Below, in pieces: positions 7,855 through 17,117 of a stretch of 43,822 bases of DNA. Under the pieces are notes generated by a model. It had not been told where the DNA came from, did no database searches, and saw only the letters and a list, made by a program, of their open reading frames with translations. The stretch is from NCBI GenBank assembly GCA_031291615.1, contig JARLIS010000002.1, positions 1 through 43,822 of the forward strand. Direction: 5' to 3'. The position numbers and the translations under genes are program-made. Origin of the DNA: Parvibaculum sp. (lineage in GTDB: Bacteria > Pseudomonadota > Alphaproteobacteria > Parvibaculales > Parvibaculaceae). How positions within the stretch are numbered: position 1 is the first letter of the stretch; every line of letters starts with the position of its first letter.

Positions 7855-8511
7855 TCAGTCGCCCTGTCGTCCATAGGTCTTGAACGCCTCCGCCACGCGG
7901 GCCATTTCGGCCTCGTCCAGAAGCTCCGGCTCGCCGATCTGAAGCGCGCGCCAATATTGCCCGGCCAGCGTCTCGACCTCATGCGCGAGCCGGAGCGCCT
8001 CCTCAATCGTCGCGCCGACTGCGATCTGTCCGTGATGGGCAAGAAGGCAAGCCTTGCGCCCTTCAAGCGCCGCGACGGCATGAGCCGCAAGCTCCGCCGT
8101 GCCGAACGTCGCATAAGGCGCGCAGCGTATGTCGCTGCCGCCCAGCACCGCCACCATGTAGTGAAGGGCGGGGATCGGCCGCTTCATCACGGCAAGCGTC
8201 GTCGCGTGATCGGAATGGACATGGACGATGGCGTGAACATCCGGCCGCGCGCCGTATATCCCCGCATGCATGCGCCATTCGCTGGAGGGCTTTGCCGCGC
8301 CGGCCGCAACCGCACCGTCGAGCGACATTGCGACAATCTCTCCCGCCGCGATCTTGCCGCAGGCCGCCCCGCTCGGCGTGATGAGCATGCCACCCTCGAA
8401 CCGCGCGGAAATATTGCCGGAACGCTGGGGCGACAGCCCGCTCGCCTCCATCGCGCGGCCCGCATCGACGATGCCGCACCTCAACGCATCTTCGCTTTGC
8501 CGCTCAGCCAC
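7855..8511 (-). CDS. ald2: Class II aldolase, probable 5-methylthioribulose/5-deoxyribulose-1-phosphate aldolase
   Basis: A 218-residue zinc-dependent aldolase/adducin family protein. The L-fuculose-phosphate aldolase active site is recognisable: Glu78 in PSSEWRMH as catalytic acid, and zinc ligands His97 and His99 (VHVHSDH) with His159 or His160 (LLAHHGQ), plus the phosphate-binding SGNISAR. The PSSEW motif favours an aldolase over the related dehydratase MtnB. As last gene of mtnP-apt-mtnA it fits Ald2 of the DHAP shunt, which splits methylthioribulose-1-phosphate into dihydroxyacetone phosphate and methylthioacetaldehyde, and the 5-deoxy analogue into DHAP and acetaldehyde. The GTG at 8511 overlaps the end of mtnA by 8 bases, suggesting coupling. 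MtnB remains the alternative. Confidence 0.82.
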   Translation of the reverse strand: MAERQSEDALRCGIVDAGRAMEASGLSPQRSGNISARFEGGMLITPSGAACGKIAAGEIVAMSLDGAVAAGAAKPSSEWRMHAGIYGARPDVHAIVHVHSDHATTLAVMKRPIPALHYMVAVLGGSDIRCAPYATFGTAELAAHAVAALEGRKACLLAHHGQIAVGATIEEALRLAHEVETLAGQYWRALQIGEPELLDEAEMARVAEAFKTYGRQGD

Positions 8512-9601
8512 CGCGCCGCTCGGGATAGAGCGCGAGCAGGCCCTCGCGCGTCGCCGCCGCGATGCCGCGCTCGGTGACGAGACCCGTGACGAGACGCGCG
8601 GGCGTAACGTCGAAACCGTAATTGGCCGCCGGGCTGCCGGGCGCGGAAATCTCCACCGTCACGATCTCGCCTTCCGCCGTCCGCCCCGTCATATGCGTGA
8701 CTTCATGCGGCGAGCGCTGCTCGATCGGAATTTCCGCCACGCCGTCGTCGAGCGTCCAGTCGATGGTCGTATGCGGAAGCGCCACATAGAAAGGCACGCC
8801 ATTGTCGAAGGCGGCGAGCGCCTTCAAATAGGTGCCGATCTTGTTCGCGACGTCGCCCGTCGCGGTCGTCCGGTCGGTGCCGACGATGCACATGTCGACC
8901 AGCCCATGCTGCATCAGATGCCCGCCCGCATTGTCCGGGATGATGGTATGCGGTACGCCGTGACGGCCAAGCTCGAAAGCGGTGAGCGAGGCGCCCTGAT
9001 TGCGCGGCCGCGTCTCGTCGACCCAGACATGCACGGGCAGCCCCGCATCATGCGCCATATAGATGGGCGCAAGCGCCGTGCCCCAGTCGACGCAGGCAAG
9101 CCAACCCGCATTGCAATGCGTGAGTACGTTGACGGTCTTGCCGGGCTTCGTCTCCGCGATGCCGCGAATGAGCTTCAATCCCTGCACGCCGATGGAGCGG
9201 CAGATTTCCACATCGTCGTCGCAGATTTTCGCCGCCGCCGCATAGGCCGCCTCGATACGGGCATTCGCTCCGTGCGGCTTGACCGCCTTCATCATCTCGT
9301 CGAGCGCCCATTTGAGATTGACGGCGGTGGGCCTTGTCGCCGCGAGCATGGCATAGGCTTCGTGAAGCGCGGCGTCCGACGCATCGTCGCGAAGCGCGAG
9401 GCAGAGGCCGTAAGCCGCCGTCGCGCCGATGAGCGGCGCGCCGCGAACCACCATGTCCTTGATCGCGCGGGCGGCGTCGTCCGCGGTTCTGAGACGAAGC
9501 GTGACGAATTGATGCGGCAGCTTCGTCTGGTCGATCACCTCGACGGACCAGCCGTCCTCGGCAACCCAGATGGTGCGGTAGTGAACGCCGTCGATTTTCA
9601 T
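8504..9601 (-). CDS. mtnA: Methylthioribose-1-phosphate isomerase
   Basis: A 365-residue enzyme of the eIF2B-related aldose-ketose isomerase family. It converts 5-methylthioribose-1-phosphate, and probably 5-deoxyribose-1-phosphate, to the ribulose form. Substrate-binding [16 protein letters not shown] lies near residue 50. The catalytic cysteine is in [11 protein letters not shown] and the catalytic aspartate in [20 protein letters not shown]. The length is typical. It lies 15 bases after apt and overlaps the aldolase, inside a four-gene operon that supplies its substrate through MtnP and removes its product through the aldolase. Confidence 0.95.
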   Translation of the reverse strand: MKIDGVHYRTIWVAEDGWSVEVIDQTKLPHQFVTLRLRTADDAARAIKDMVVRGAPLIGATAAYGLCLALRDDASDAALHEAYAMLAATRPTAVNLKWALDEMMKAVKPHGANARIEAAYAAAAKICDDDVEICRSIGVQGLKLIRGIAETKPGKTVNVLTHCNAGWLACVDWGTALAPIYMAHDAGLPVHVWVDETRPRNQGASLTAFELGRHGVPHTIIPDNAGGHLMQHGLVDMCIVGTDRTTATGDVANKIGTYLKALAAFDNGVPFYVALPHTTIDWTLDDGVAEIPIEQRSPHEVTHMTGRTAEGEIVTVEISAPGSPAANYGFDVTPARLVTGLVTERGIAAATREGLLALYPERRGG

Positions 9602-9616
9602 GAGGGCAGCCCCTCT

Positions 9617-10144
9617 TCAATGTCCGTCGAACGAGCAGAGCGAGAGCACTTCTATGCCGAGACCTTCTAGCAGCTTCCGCCCGCCCAGTTCCGGCAATTC
9701 GATGACGAAGCTCGCCGCCGTGACCCTGCCGCCCGCCCGCGACATGAGCTTGACCGCAGCTTCCGCCGTGCCGCCGGTGGCGATGAGGTCGTCGATCAGC
9801 AGCACGCGGTCGCCTTCCCTGATGGCGTCGGAGTGAATCTCGACCGTGTCGGTGCCGTATTCGAGCGCATATTCCTGGCCGATGGTCTTCCAGGGAAGCT
9901 TGCCCTTCTTGCGCACCGGCACGAAGCCGAGCTGCAACTGGTGCGCGACCGCGCCGCCCAGAATGAAGCCGCGCGCCTCGATGCCGGCGACGAGATCGAA
10001 CTTCGCGCCGTCATGAAGCTGCACCAGCGCATCGACCGCGCCGCGAAAGCCCTTCGCGTCGCCGAGCAGCGTCGTGATGTCGCGAAACATGATGCCGGGC
10101 TTGGGGTAATCCGGAATTGTGCGGATGAATTGTTTCACGTCCAT
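9617..10144 (-). CDS. apt: Adenine phosphoribosyltransferase
   Basis: Cytosolic purine salvage enzyme joining adenine to PRPP to give AMP. The 175-residue protein starts with the family hallmark ([20 protein letters not shown]), has GIEARGF for base recognition and the PRPP loop [13 protein letters not shown]. It sits 10 bases after mtnP, whose reaction releases adenine, and 15 bases before mtnA. The placement couples adenine recovery to cleavage of methylthioadenosine. Confidence 0.97.
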   Translation of the reverse strand: MDVKQFIRTIPDYPKPGIMFRDITTLLGDAKGFRGAVDALVQLHDGAKFDLVAGIEARGFILGGAVAHQLQLGFVPVRKKGKLPWKTIGQEYALEYGTDTVEIHSDAIREGDRVLLIDDLIATGGTAEAAVKLMSRAGGRVTAASFVIELPELGGRKLLEGLGIEVLSLCSFDGH

Positions 10145-10154
10145 GATCCTTGCT

Positions 10155-11042
10155 TCAATTCTTCAGCACGCGGCCCGCGACCGCGTCGAGCTTTGCAATC
10201 ACTGCGGGATCGCGCCTCTCCGGCGCGGTGATGAGCGCATTGTCGAGCGCCCGGTCGAAACCCTGCGGCGAAGGCGTGCGCGTCGGGCCGAAGCTGCCCG
10301 CCACCTCGCGCAGCAGCGTGCGCGCCTGCACGGCATTCTCGCCGAGTATCTTCACGACCGATGCCACATCGACATTGTCGTGATGCGGATGCCAGCAATC
10401 GTAATCGGTCACCATGGCGACCGTCGCATAGCAGATCTCGGCTTCGCGGGCGAGCTTCGCCTCCGGCATGTTGGTCATGCCGATGACCGAACAGCCCCAT
10501 GAGCGGTAAAGCTCGCTTTCGGCGAGGCTCGAAAATTGCGGGCCTTCCATGACCATGTAGGTGCCGCCGCGCTTGTGCGGAATATCATGCACCTTGCAGG
10601 CCGCCTCGATGTGATCGCCGAGCCGCGGGCAGACGGGCTGCGCCATGGAGACATGGGCGACGAGGCCGGGACCGAAGAAGCTCTTCTCCCGCGCATAGGT
10701 GCGGTCGATGAACTGGTCGACGATGACGAAGGTGCCCGGCGGCAGCTCCTCCTTCAGCGAACCCACCGCCGAAACGGAAATGATGTCGGTGACGCCCGCC
10801 CGCTTCATCGCGTCGATATTGGCGCGGTAGTTGATGCTTGTCGGCGAATGGACATGGCCGCGCCCGTGACGCGGCAGGAACACCATGTCGACGTCGCCCG
10901 CGGGCGTCGCCAGCGTGCCGAAATGCAGCTCGTCCGATGCCTCGCCCCAGGGGCTGGCGACGCGCGCCCAGCGCTCGCCCTTCAGCCCCGGAAACTCATA
11001 GACGCCGCTGCCGCCGATCACGCCCAGAACCGTCTTCGTCAT
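10155..11042 (-). CDS. mtnP: S-methyl-5'-thioadenosine phosphorylase
   Basis: A 295-residue nucleoside phosphorylase that splits methylthioadenosine with phosphate into adenine and 5-methylthioribose-1-phosphate. It has the N-terminal [33 protein letters not shown], the substrate-site segment [11 protein letters not shown] with IGMTNMPEA (Met-Thr-Asn-Met is typical of MTAP), and VTDYDCWHP. In radical-SAM-rich bacteria it can also take 5'-deoxyadenosine. It is the first gene of the operon mtnP-apt-mtnA-aldolase. I found no convincing riboswitch in the short upstream region, and the start at 11042 has only a weak AAAGG ribosome binding site. Confidence 0.95.
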   Translation of the reverse strand: MTKTVLGVIGGSGVYEFPGLKGERWARVASPWGEASDELHFGTLATPAGDVDMVFLPRHGRGHVHSPTSINYRANIDAMKRAGVTDIISVSAVGSLKEELPPGTFVIVDQFIDRTYAREKSFFGPGLVAHVSMAQPVCPRLGDHIEAACKVHDIPHKRGGTYMVMEGPQFSSLAESELYRSWGCSVIGMTNMPEAKLAREAEICYATVAMVTDYDCWHPHHDNVDVASVVKILGENAVQARTLLREVAGSFGPTRTPSPQGFDRALDNALITAPERRDPAVIAKLDAVAGRVLKN

Positions 11043-11102
11043 ATTCGACCTTTCGCGCCATTCAGGCGGGGGACATTAACAAACAAATGCAACCCCGGCA
11101 TG

Positions 11103-11130
11103 AAAAAGGGCCTCGCAAGAGGCCCTTTCC
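11103..11130 (-). terminator. Rho-independent terminator of the petABC operon
   Basis: A perfect 10-bp stem, AAAGGGCCTC (11105-11114) and GAGGCCCTTT (11119-11128), has a 4-base loop. On the minus strand the stem runs into a TTTTT tract, so it ends transcripts coming from petC. It also separates them from mtnP, read in the same direction. Confidence 0.88.
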
Positions 11131-11152
11131 ATTCGTCATTCGACTGTGAGGC

Positions 11153-11956
11153 TCAATGCTGGTCGGACCAGACCTTGCGCACCACGGTGTAGAGCAGGCC
11201 CGACAGCACGATCAGGAACACCATCACCTGGAAACCCAGACGGTGGCGCTGTTCGAGCTTCGGCTCCGACGCCCAGGCGAGGAAAGCCGAAACGTCCTTG
11301 GCTTCCTGGTCGAGCGTGTTCGGCGTGCCGTCGTCGTAATCGACCTGGCCCTCGTTCAAGGGCTGCGGCATGGCGATGTGATTGCCGGGGAAGGCCGCGT
11401 TGTAGTGCAGCCCGGCCGGAACCGCTTCGGCGCCCGCGGGCGGCGTCGTGTAGCCGGTGAGGATCGAGTAGATGTAGCTCGCCCCGCCTTCGCGCGCCTT
11501 GACCAGCAACGACATGTCCGGCGGATAGGCGCCGCCAAGCGCCGCGCGCGCGGCTTCTTCGTTCGGATAGGGCGCCGGGAACGGATCGCTCTGCTTGCCC
11601 GGACGCTCGAACATCTCGCCCTGCTCGTTCGGGCCGTCCTGCACCTGATAGCCGGCGGCAAGCGCCTTCACTTCCGCTTCGCTGAACTCTGGCCCGCCCT
11701 TTTCGCTCAGGTTGCGGAAATGGACGAGGTTCATCGAATGGCAGGTCGAGCAGACTTCCTTGTAGACCTTGTAGCCGCGGCGCAACTCGCTGCGGTCATA
11801 GGTGCCGAAGGGACCGTCGAAGGACCATGCGACATGCTTGAGGCCGGGGTTCTCGCCGCCTTCGGCCTGGGCCGGGGCGGAGGAGAAGGCGACGCCGAGC
11901 GTGAGCGCGGCGACGGCGGCGAAGGGTGCGAGTTTCTGGATCATCGTCATTTTCAT
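11153..11956 (-). CDS. petC: Cytochrome c1 of the bc1 complex
   Basis: A 267-residue precursor of the membrane-anchored c-type heme subunit that passes electrons from the Rieske protein to soluble cytochrome c or an oxidase. A signal peptide of about 31 residues ends at APAQA. The heme motif is Cys69-STC-His73, and the axial methionine is probably in PPDMSLLVKAR. A C-terminal membrane helix (FQVMVFLIVLSGLLYTVV) precedes a short basic tail. Independent c1, not fused to cytochrome b, distinguishes this organism from those with a fused fbcH. The start at 11956 has a GGGAGAGGG site and is 14 bases after petB. Confidence 0.97.
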   Translation of the reverse strand: MKMTMIQKLAPFAAVAALTLGVAFSSAPAQAEGGENPGLKHVAWSFDGPFGTYDRSELRRGYKVYKEVCSTCHSMNLVHFRNLSEKGGPEFSEAEVKALAAGYQVQDGPNEQGEMFERPGKQSDPFPAPYPNEEAARAALGGAYPPDMSLLVKAREGGASYIYSILTGYTTPPAGAEAVPAGLHYNAAFPGNHIAMPQPLNEGQVDYDDGTPNTLDQEAKDVSAFLAWASEPKLEQRHRLGFQVMVFLIVLSGLLYTVVRKVWSDQH

Positions 11957-11970
11957 GTCCCTCTCCCCTC

Positions 11971-13242
11971 TCAGCTCTTCGCCGTGCCGAGAACCGACGC
12001 CGAGATGCTCTCGGGCAGCGGCTTCGGCTTCTCGATGAGGCCGAGAAGCGGGAAGAGAATGATGAAGTGGAAGAAATAGTAGAAGGAGAGGATGCGGGCG
12101 AGATGCGTGACGGTGAAGTTGATACCGCTTTCCGCGCTGCCCACATGGGTGATCACGAGATCCGGCGTCTGCGCGCCGCACCAGCCGAGGCCGATGCAGA
12201 CGATGAGATGCAGCCAGAAGAACTGCTTGTAGATCGGCCGGAAGCGCGCCGAACGCACCTTCGACGTATCGAGCCAGGGCAGCACAAACAGCACCGCGAT
12301 GGCCGAGAACATCAGCAACACGCCGCCGAGCTTGTCGGGCACCGCGCGCAGGATCGCGTAGAAGGGCAGCAGATACCATTCCGGCACGATGTGGGGCGGC
12401 GTCTTCAGCGGGTTGGCGATCTCGGAGTTCGCCACGTCGCCAAGGCCAAGCGGGTTGAAGAAGACGAAGTAGGCAAAGAGGATCAGGAACAGCGACATGC
12501 CGAGCGCGTCCTTCGCGGTCGCGTAGGGCGTGAAGGGAACCGTGTCCTTGTCGCCCTTCGGCTCGACGCCGGTCGGGTTGTTCTGCCCCGTCACATGAAG
12601 CGCCCAGATGTGGAGAACGACCACGCCGACGATCAGGAACGGGAAGAGGTAGTGAAGCGAGAAGAAGCGGTTGAGCGTCGGGTCGCCGATCGCATAGCCG
12701 CCCCAGAGCCAGGTGCTGATCGACTGGCCGACCACGGGAATGGCGCTGAAGAGGTTGGTGATGACGGTCGCGCCCCAGAAGCTCATCTGGCCCCAGGGGA
12801 GCACATAGCCGAAGAAGGCGGACGCCATCATCAGCACGTAAATGAGCACGCCGAGGATCCACAGGATTTCGCGCGGCGCCTTGTAGGAGCCGTAATAGAG
12901 ACCGCGGAACATATGGACATAGACGGCGATGAAGAACATCGACGCGCCGTTCGCGTGAACGTAGCGCAGCAGCCAGCCATAGTTCACGTCGCGCATGATG
13001 TGCTCGACGCTGGCGAAGGCGAGGTCCGTCTGGGGAATGTAGTGCATCGCCAGCACGATGCCGGTGATGATCTGGATGCCGAGGCAAAGGGTGAGAATGC
13101 CGCCGAAGGTCCACCAGTAGTTGAGGTTCTTCGGTGTCGGGTAGCTCACGCCCGCATCGTGCACAAGCCGGACGATCGGCAGGCGCGAATCGATCCACTT
13201 GGTAAAGCCGTTGGACGGCTTGTAGGTGCTATGGCCGCTCAT
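11971..13242 (-). CDS. petB: Cytochrome b of the bc1 complex
   Basis: A 423-residue integral membrane subunit that binds two b hemes and both quinone sites. Paired histidines occur in [21 protein letters not shown] and in [18 protein letters not shown], as expected for helices B and D. The quinol oxidation motif PEWY is intact in [14 protein letters not shown]. Around eight hydrophobic helices are visible. The start at 13242 follows GAGAGGGCGACAG, 11 bases after petA, and petC follows, so the three form one operon read in the minus direction. Confidence 0.98.
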   Translation of the reverse strand: MSGHSTYKPSNGFTKWIDSRLPIVRLVHDAGVSYPTPKNLNYWWTFGGILTLCLGIQIITGIVLAMHYIPQTDLAFASVEHIMRDVNYGWLLRYVHANGASMFFIAVYVHMFRGLYYGSYKAPREILWILGVLIYVLMMASAFFGYVLPWGQMSFWGATVITNLFSAIPVVGQSISTWLWGGYAIGDPTLNRFFSLHYLFPFLIVGVVVLHIWALHVTGQNNPTGVEPKGDKDTVPFTPYATAKDALGMSLFLILFAYFVFFNPLGLGDVANSEIANPLKTPPHIVPEWYLLPFYAILRAVPDKLGGVLLMFSAIAVLFVLPWLDTSKVRSARFRPIYKQFFWLHLIVCIGLGWCGAQTPDLVITHVGSAESGINFTVTHLARILSFYYFFHFIILFPLLGLIEKPKPLPESISASVLGTAKS

Positions 13243-13253
13243 CTGTCGCCCTC

Positions 13254-13793
13254 TCAGCCGATCTGGATTTTTGTGTCGGACACGAACTTGTAAGGCGGCA
13301 CTTCAAGATTGAGGGGCGCCGGTCCCTGCCGGATGCGGCCGGACGTGTCGTAGACCGAACCGTGGCAGGGGCAGAGGTATCCGTTGAACTCGCCCTTATA
13401 GGCGAGCGGAATGCAGCCGAGATGGGTGCAGATGCCGATGAGGATCAGCCACTGCTTTTCGAGCTGGCCGCTCGGTCCCTTCACGAGACGCGCATCGTCG
13501 GTCTGCGGGTCGCGCAGCGTCGAGATGTCGACGGCTTCGGCGGCCTGGATTTCGGCGTCGGAGCGGTGACGCACGAAGACCGGCTTGCCGCGCCATTTGA
13601 CGGTGATTTCCTGGCCGACGGGAATGGCGCCTATGTCGAGCTCGATGGATGCGAGCGCGAGCACCGATGCGTCGGGGTTCATCTGGTCGATCAGCGGCCA
13701 GACGGCCGTTGCGGCGCCGACTGCGGCAAACGCGCCTGTAGCCACGTACAGGAAATCGCGCCGTGTCGGCTCGTCCGCGTGGATTTCTGCCAC
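13254..13793 (-). CDS. petA: Ubiquinol-cytochrome c reductase, Rieske iron-sulfur subunit
   Basis: A 179-residue [2Fe-2S] subunit of the bc1 complex. The N-terminus carries a Tat signal-anchor ([20 protein letters not shown]). Cluster ligands are Cys122 and His124 in ICTHLGC and Cys141 and His144 in CPCHGS; Cys127 and Cys143 form the stabilising disulfide. The gene starts with GTG at 13793 behind GAGGAGACC, a case where the ribosome binding site decides the start. It is first in petA-petB-petC. Confidence 0.97.
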   Translation of the reverse strand: MAEIHADEPTRRDFLYVATGAFAAVGAATAVWPLIDQMNPDASVLALASIELDIGAIPVGQEITVKWRGKPVFVRHRSDAEIQAAEAVDISTLRDPQTDDARLVKGPSGQLEKQWLILIGICTHLGCIPLAYKGEFNGYLCPCHGSVYDTSGRIRQGPAPLNLEVPPYKFVSDTKIQIG

Positions 13794-14093
13794 GGTTGAG
13801 GTCTCCTCGCTTGAAAAGGCCGACCGTCGCTCGCCCGCCTCATCCGGCGGAGCCTCCGAGGTCGCTCTCGGGAGGCATCAAAAACGACGTGGCGCAAACC
13901 CGGTTAGTTTGGACAAAAGCCCCCATCTGGTGGGGACGAATCCCCTGCTTTCGCCCCAGATGCGAGGTTTTGTGGCATCCAATAGACAGCTTGTCCAGAC
14001 CTCTATGCGCTGTGGCAGGATGACGCATCGCCGCAGAAAAGAATCCACAGCCTCCGCGGCTTGCCGCGAACCATTCTCGACTTGAGGAGAGCC
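13794..14093 (+). other. Intergenic region between divergent petA and trmL
   Basis: About 300 non-coding bases with promoters expected in both directions, although I could not place a convincing -35/-10 pair. It holds an imperfect hairpin, GCCTCC at 13852-13857 pairing with GGAGGC at 13871-13876, which would lie in the petA leader RNA. A short GC hairpin occurs around CCCCCATCTGGTGGGG near 13919. No RNA gene is recognisable. Confidence 0.5.
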
Positions 14094-14585
14094 ATGCGCC
14101 TCGCCCTTTTTGAACCCGACATTCCGCAGAACACGGGCACGCTGATCCGCCTCGCCGCCTGCATGGGGCTGCCGCTCGATGTGATCGAGCCTTGCGGCTT
14201 CCCCTGGGGCGACAGGGCGCTGAAACGCGCCGGAATGGACTATGTCGCGCTGGCCGCCATCACCCGCCACGACTCATGGGGCCGCTTCAGCGCCGCCCGC
14301 GAGGCGGGCCCGCGCCTCGTCCTGCTGACCACCAAGAGCGCCGAACCCTATACGGGCTTCGCCTTCCGGCCGGACGACATATTGTTGCTCGGGCGGGAAA
14401 CGGCCGGCGTGCCGCCCGAGGTCCATGAGGCCGCCGACGCCCGGATCACGATTCCCATGGCGCCCCCTGCCCGTTCCCTCAACGTGGCCGTCGCCGCCGC
14501 CATGGTGCTGGGGGAGGCCTTGAGGCAGACAAACGGCTTCCCGGAGGCTAGAAACGCGCCGAACGAACTGGGAGAGACGGCATGA
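14094..14585 (+). CDS. trmL: tRNA (cytidine/uridine-34 2'-O) methyltransferase
   Basis: A 163-residue SPOUT-class enzyme that methylates the ribose of the wobble base in certain leucine tRNAs with S-adenosylmethionine. The trefoil-knot motifs are clear: the N-terminal [17 protein letters not shown], the middle [11 protein letters not shown], and the C-terminal [19 protein letters not shown]. Only the minimal SPOUT domain is present, the normal TrmL architecture. The ATG at 14094 follows GAGGAGAG. Its stop overlaps the hemF start in ATGA, so the two are translationally coupled, a pairing seen in many alphaproteobacteria. Confidence 0.93.
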   Translation: MRLALFEPDIPQNTGTLIRLAACMGLPLDVIEPCGFPWGDRALKRAGMDYVALAAITRHDSWGRFSAAREAGPRLVLLTTKSAEPYTGFAFRPDDILLLGRETAGVPPEVHEAADARITIPMAPPARSLNVAVAAAMVLGEALRQTNGFPEARNAPNELGETA

Positions 14586-15478
14586 CGGCGGCATTGCAGA
14601 CACCCGACCCGGCCACCGAGCGCAAGGCGCGCGCGGCGGACTGGTTCCGCGAACTCCGCGACCTGATCTGCGCCGAATTCGAGAAGATAGAAACCGAACT
14701 GACCGGCCCCCTCGCCGACCGCCCCGCCGGCCGCTTCGAGCGCAAGCGCTGGACGCGCGGCGACGGCAGCACCGACCAGGGCGGCGGCGAAATGTCGATC
14801 ATGCATGGCCGCGTCTTCGAAAAGGTCGGCGTCCATATCTCCGTCGTGCATGGCGAGTTCTCCGAGGACTTCCGCAAGCAGATGCAGGGCGCGGAAGAAG
14901 ACCCCAGATTCTGGGCGGCGGGCATATCGCTCATCGCCCATATGCAGAACCCGCGCGTCCCGGCCGTGCACATGAACACACGCCATGTGGTGACGACGAA
15001 GGCATGGTTCGGCGGCGGCGGCGACCTGACGCCCGTGCTCGACGTGCAGCGCCGCGACGACCACCCGGACACGCAGGAGTTTCACGCCGCCATGAAGCGC
15101 GCCTGCGACGCGCATGATGCGGGCTACTATCCCCGTTTCAAGAAATGGTGTGATGAGTACTTCTATCTGCCGCACCGGAAAGAGCCGCGCGGCACCGGCG
15201 GCATCTTCTACGACCACCACGACAGCGGCGATTGGGAGAAGGATTTCGCCTTCACGCAGGATGTCGGCCGCGCCTTCCTCGACATCTATCCGAAACTCGT
15301 CCGCCGCCACATGAACGAAGCCTGGACGGCAGCGGAGCGCGAGGAACAGCTGATCCGCCGCGGCCGCTATGTCGAATTCAACCTGCTCTACGACCGCGGC
15401 ACGACCTTCGGCCTCAAGACCGGCGGCAATGTGGAGTCGATCCTCTCGTCGATGCCGCCGGAAGTGAAGTGGCCCTAG
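14582..15478 (+). CDS. hemF: Oxygen-dependent coproporphyrinogen III oxidase
   Basis: A 298-residue cytosolic enzyme of heme synthesis that uses oxygen to decarboxylate two propionates of coproporphyrinogen III to vinyl groups. Family blocks include [63 protein letters not shown] and [18 protein letters not shown] near the end. The start overlaps trmL by 4 bases. It converges on hemN, the oxygen-independent isozyme, with a gap of only 4 bases, so both oxygen regimes are served at one locus. Confidence 0.97.
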   Translation: MTAALQTPDPATERKARAADWFRELRDLICAEFEKIETELTGPLADRPAGRFERKRWTRGDGSTDQGGGEMSIMHGRVFEKVGVHISVVHGEFSEDFRKQMQGAEEDPRFWAAGISLIAHMQNPRVPAVHMNTRHVVTTKAWFGGGGDLTPVLDVQRRDDHPDTQEFHAAMKRACDAHDAGYYPRFKKWCDEYFYLPHRKEPRGTGGIFYDHHDSGDWEKDFAFTQDVGRAFLDIYPKLVRRHMNEAWTAAEREEQLIRRGRYVEFNLLYDRGTTFGLKTGGNVESILSSMPPEVKWP

Positions 15479-15482
15479 AGGC

Positions 15483-16832
15483 TCACACCGCCTTCGAATG
15501 CCTGACTTCGCCCGCGTCGAGATAGCGGTCGAAGACGGCGCAGACGGCGCGCACCAGCGGCCTGCCCGCCTCCGTCACGGAGAGGCGATGGCCTTCGCGC
15601 TGCACGATGCCGTCGGCTTCGAGCGGCGCGAGCGCGGAAAGTTCCGGCTCGAAGCCGTAGCCTGAAAATCCGTTATGCGCAGCGATAGCGTCGAGATCGA
15701 CGCGCATGTCGCACATCAGCCGCTCGATGATCTCGCGGCGGAGCCTGTCGTCGCCCGTCGTTGCGACGCCGCGCGCGATCGGCAAACGCCCGTCGCGCAC
15801 CGCCGCCTTGTAGCGGCCTATATCGATTTCATTCGCCACATAGCCTTGCGGCAGCGCGCCAATGCCCGAAGCGCCGAGGCCGATCAGCGCCGGCGCGGCA
15901 TCGGTCGTATAGCCCTGGAAGTTCCTGTGCAGCGCGCCCTCGGCCTGCGCGGCGACGATCCGGTCGTCCGGCAAGGCGAAGTGATCGAGCCCGACCGCGA
16001 CATAGCCGTGTTCCTTCAGCCGCTCCCCCGCCGCCTCATATTGCCGCCAGCGTTCCGAAAGGCCCGGCAGCGCGTCAACGGGGATCATGCGCTGATGCGT
16101 CTTCATCCACGGCACATGCGCATAGCCGAAAAGCGCGATGCGCGAAGGCGCCATTTCGGCGGCAAGGTCGATGGTCGCCAACAGGCTGTCGACGGTCTGA
16201 TAGGGAAGACCGTAAACGAGGTCCATGTTGATGGCCTCGATGCCGTGGCCCCGCAGCCAGCCGATGACGCGTGCGGTGCAGCTCGGCGACTGCACGCGGC
16301 CGATGGCGCGCTGCACGGTCGGGTTGAAATCCTGAACGCCGATGGAAACGCGCGTGACGCCCGCCTCCGCCATCGCGCCGACGAAATCGTGGCTCGTCGT
16401 GCGCGGATCGAGCTCGACCGCGATCTCCGCGCCGGGCGCGATGTCGAAAGCGGCGCCGAGTTCCTGCATCACATGCCGGAAATCGCGCGGCGCGAGAATG
16501 GTCGGGCTGCCGCCGCCGAAGTGAATATGCGTCGCGCGCATGCGCTCGGGCATCGCTTCCGAGACGAGACCGATTTCATCGGCGAGCGCCTTCAGATAAT
16601 CGGCGACCGGCGCATATTTCTTCGTCGCCTTGGTGTGGCAACCGCAGAAGAAACACATCTGCGCGCAATAGGGGATGTGGAGATAAAGGGAAAGAGCGGT
16701 CGCCGGATCGAGCGCCGTGAGCCATTCGCGGTAGCGCGCGCCGTCGACCTCGGGTCCGAAATGCGGCGCCGTCGGATAGGAGGTGTAGCGCGGCACCCGA
16801 AGGTCGTAACGCTCTATGAGGTCGGTTTGCAT
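15483..16832 (-). CDS. hemN: Oxygen-independent coproporphyrinogen III oxidase (radical SAM)
   Basis: A 449-residue radical-SAM enzyme performing the same step as HemF without oxygen. The [4Fe-4S] motif is Cys56-x3-Cys60-x2-Cys63 in YCAQMCFFCGCHT, with the additional Cys65 typical of true HemN as opposed to the HemW-type heme chaperone. It starts with the HemN-specific RYDLRVPRYTSYPTAPHF and contains FGGGSPTIL and a C-terminal HemN domain. The start at 16832 lies 96 bases from an FNR/FixK-type palindrome, which suggests induction under low oxygen. The reaction also yields 5'-deoxyadenosine, a substrate type for the mtnP operon nearby. Confidence 0.96.
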   Translation of the reverse strand: MQTDLIERYDLRVPRYTSYPTAPHFGPEVDGARYREWLTALDPATALSLYLHIPYCAQMCFFCGCHTKATKKYAPVADYLKALADEIGLVSEAMPERMRATHIHFGGGSPTILAPRDFRHVMQELGAAFDIAPGAEIAVELDPRTTSHDFVGAMAEAGVTRVSIGVQDFNPTVQRAIGRVQSPSCTARVIGWLRGHGIEAINMDLVYGLPYQTVDSLLATIDLAAEMAPSRIALFGYAHVPWMKTHQRMIPVDALPGLSERWRQYEAAGERLKEHGYVAVGLDHFALPDDRIVAAQAEGALHRNFQGYTTDAAPALIGLGASGIGALPQGYVANEIDIGRYKAAVRDGRLPIARGVATTGDDRLRREIIERLMCDMRVDLDAIAAHNGFSGYGFEPELSALAPLEADGIVQREGHRLSVTEAGRPLVRAVCAVFDRYLDAGEVRHSKAV

Positions 16833-16927
16833 GACGCCACGCTAGGTCCCGCGATCAATCCTCGGCAACGGGCGCATTGTCGCGACCGCTGCGGCAGGAA
16901 GCCTCACGGCAGAAGCGATCCGCCGCA

Positions 16928-16941
16928 TTGACGGAGATCAA
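16928..16941. promoter_or_regulatory. FNR/FixK-type box between hemN and a small ORF
   Basis: TTGAC-GGAG-ATCAA matches the TTGAT-N4-ATCAA consensus of FNR/FixK regulators at 9 of 10 half-site bases. Its centre is 102.5 bases from the hemN start codon. On the plus strand, a start site 41.5 bases from the centre would be near 16976, about 24 bases before the small ORF at 17000, so it may serve one or both directions. Confidence 0.65.
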
Positions 16942-16999
16942 GGCGCAAGATGGCGATTGGCCCAATGTGAAAATGTCGCAACCTGGGGAGGACGACGCC

Positions 17000-17110
17000 A
17001 TGCTGGTGCAAATCGACGGCAAGCCAGTGCTTCACGCGATCTGGCGCTTCGGGGAATGGGCCTGCATCCCCGCCGCGCTGCTCCTGACGGCGATGGTTTT
17101 TCTGACCTGA
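17000..17110 (+). CDS. Small single-span membrane peptide (36 residues)
   Basis: A short reading frame, beginning MLVQIDGKPVLHAIW, has a strong GGGGAGGA ribosome binding site (16985-16992) 7 bases before its ATG. The second half is one hydrophobic helix (ACIPAALLLTAMVFLT) that reaches the C-terminus. An upstream in-frame ATG at 16973 would add nine residues but has a poorer ribosome binding site. It is downstream of the FNR/FixK-type box, so a low-oxygen membrane peptide is possible. I recognise no family. The stop precedes the end of the convergent DUF3828 gene by 7 bases. Confidence 0.5.
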   Translation: MLVQIDGKPVLHAIWRFGEWACIPAALLLTAMVFLT

Positions 17111-17117
17111 ACGGGCG

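Noticed and set aside
11043..11152. Possible SAM riboswitch upstream of mtnP
   Set aside because: The only strong structure is the petC terminator hairpin, and I could not match SAM-II or SAH motifs.
11153..13198. A 681-codon minus-strand open frame covering cytochrome c1 and most of cytochrome b
   Set aside because: Only its end encodes cytochrome c1; the rest is an out-of-frame shadow of petB with Arg/His-rich residues. Cytochrome b is intact and separate, so it is not a fusion.
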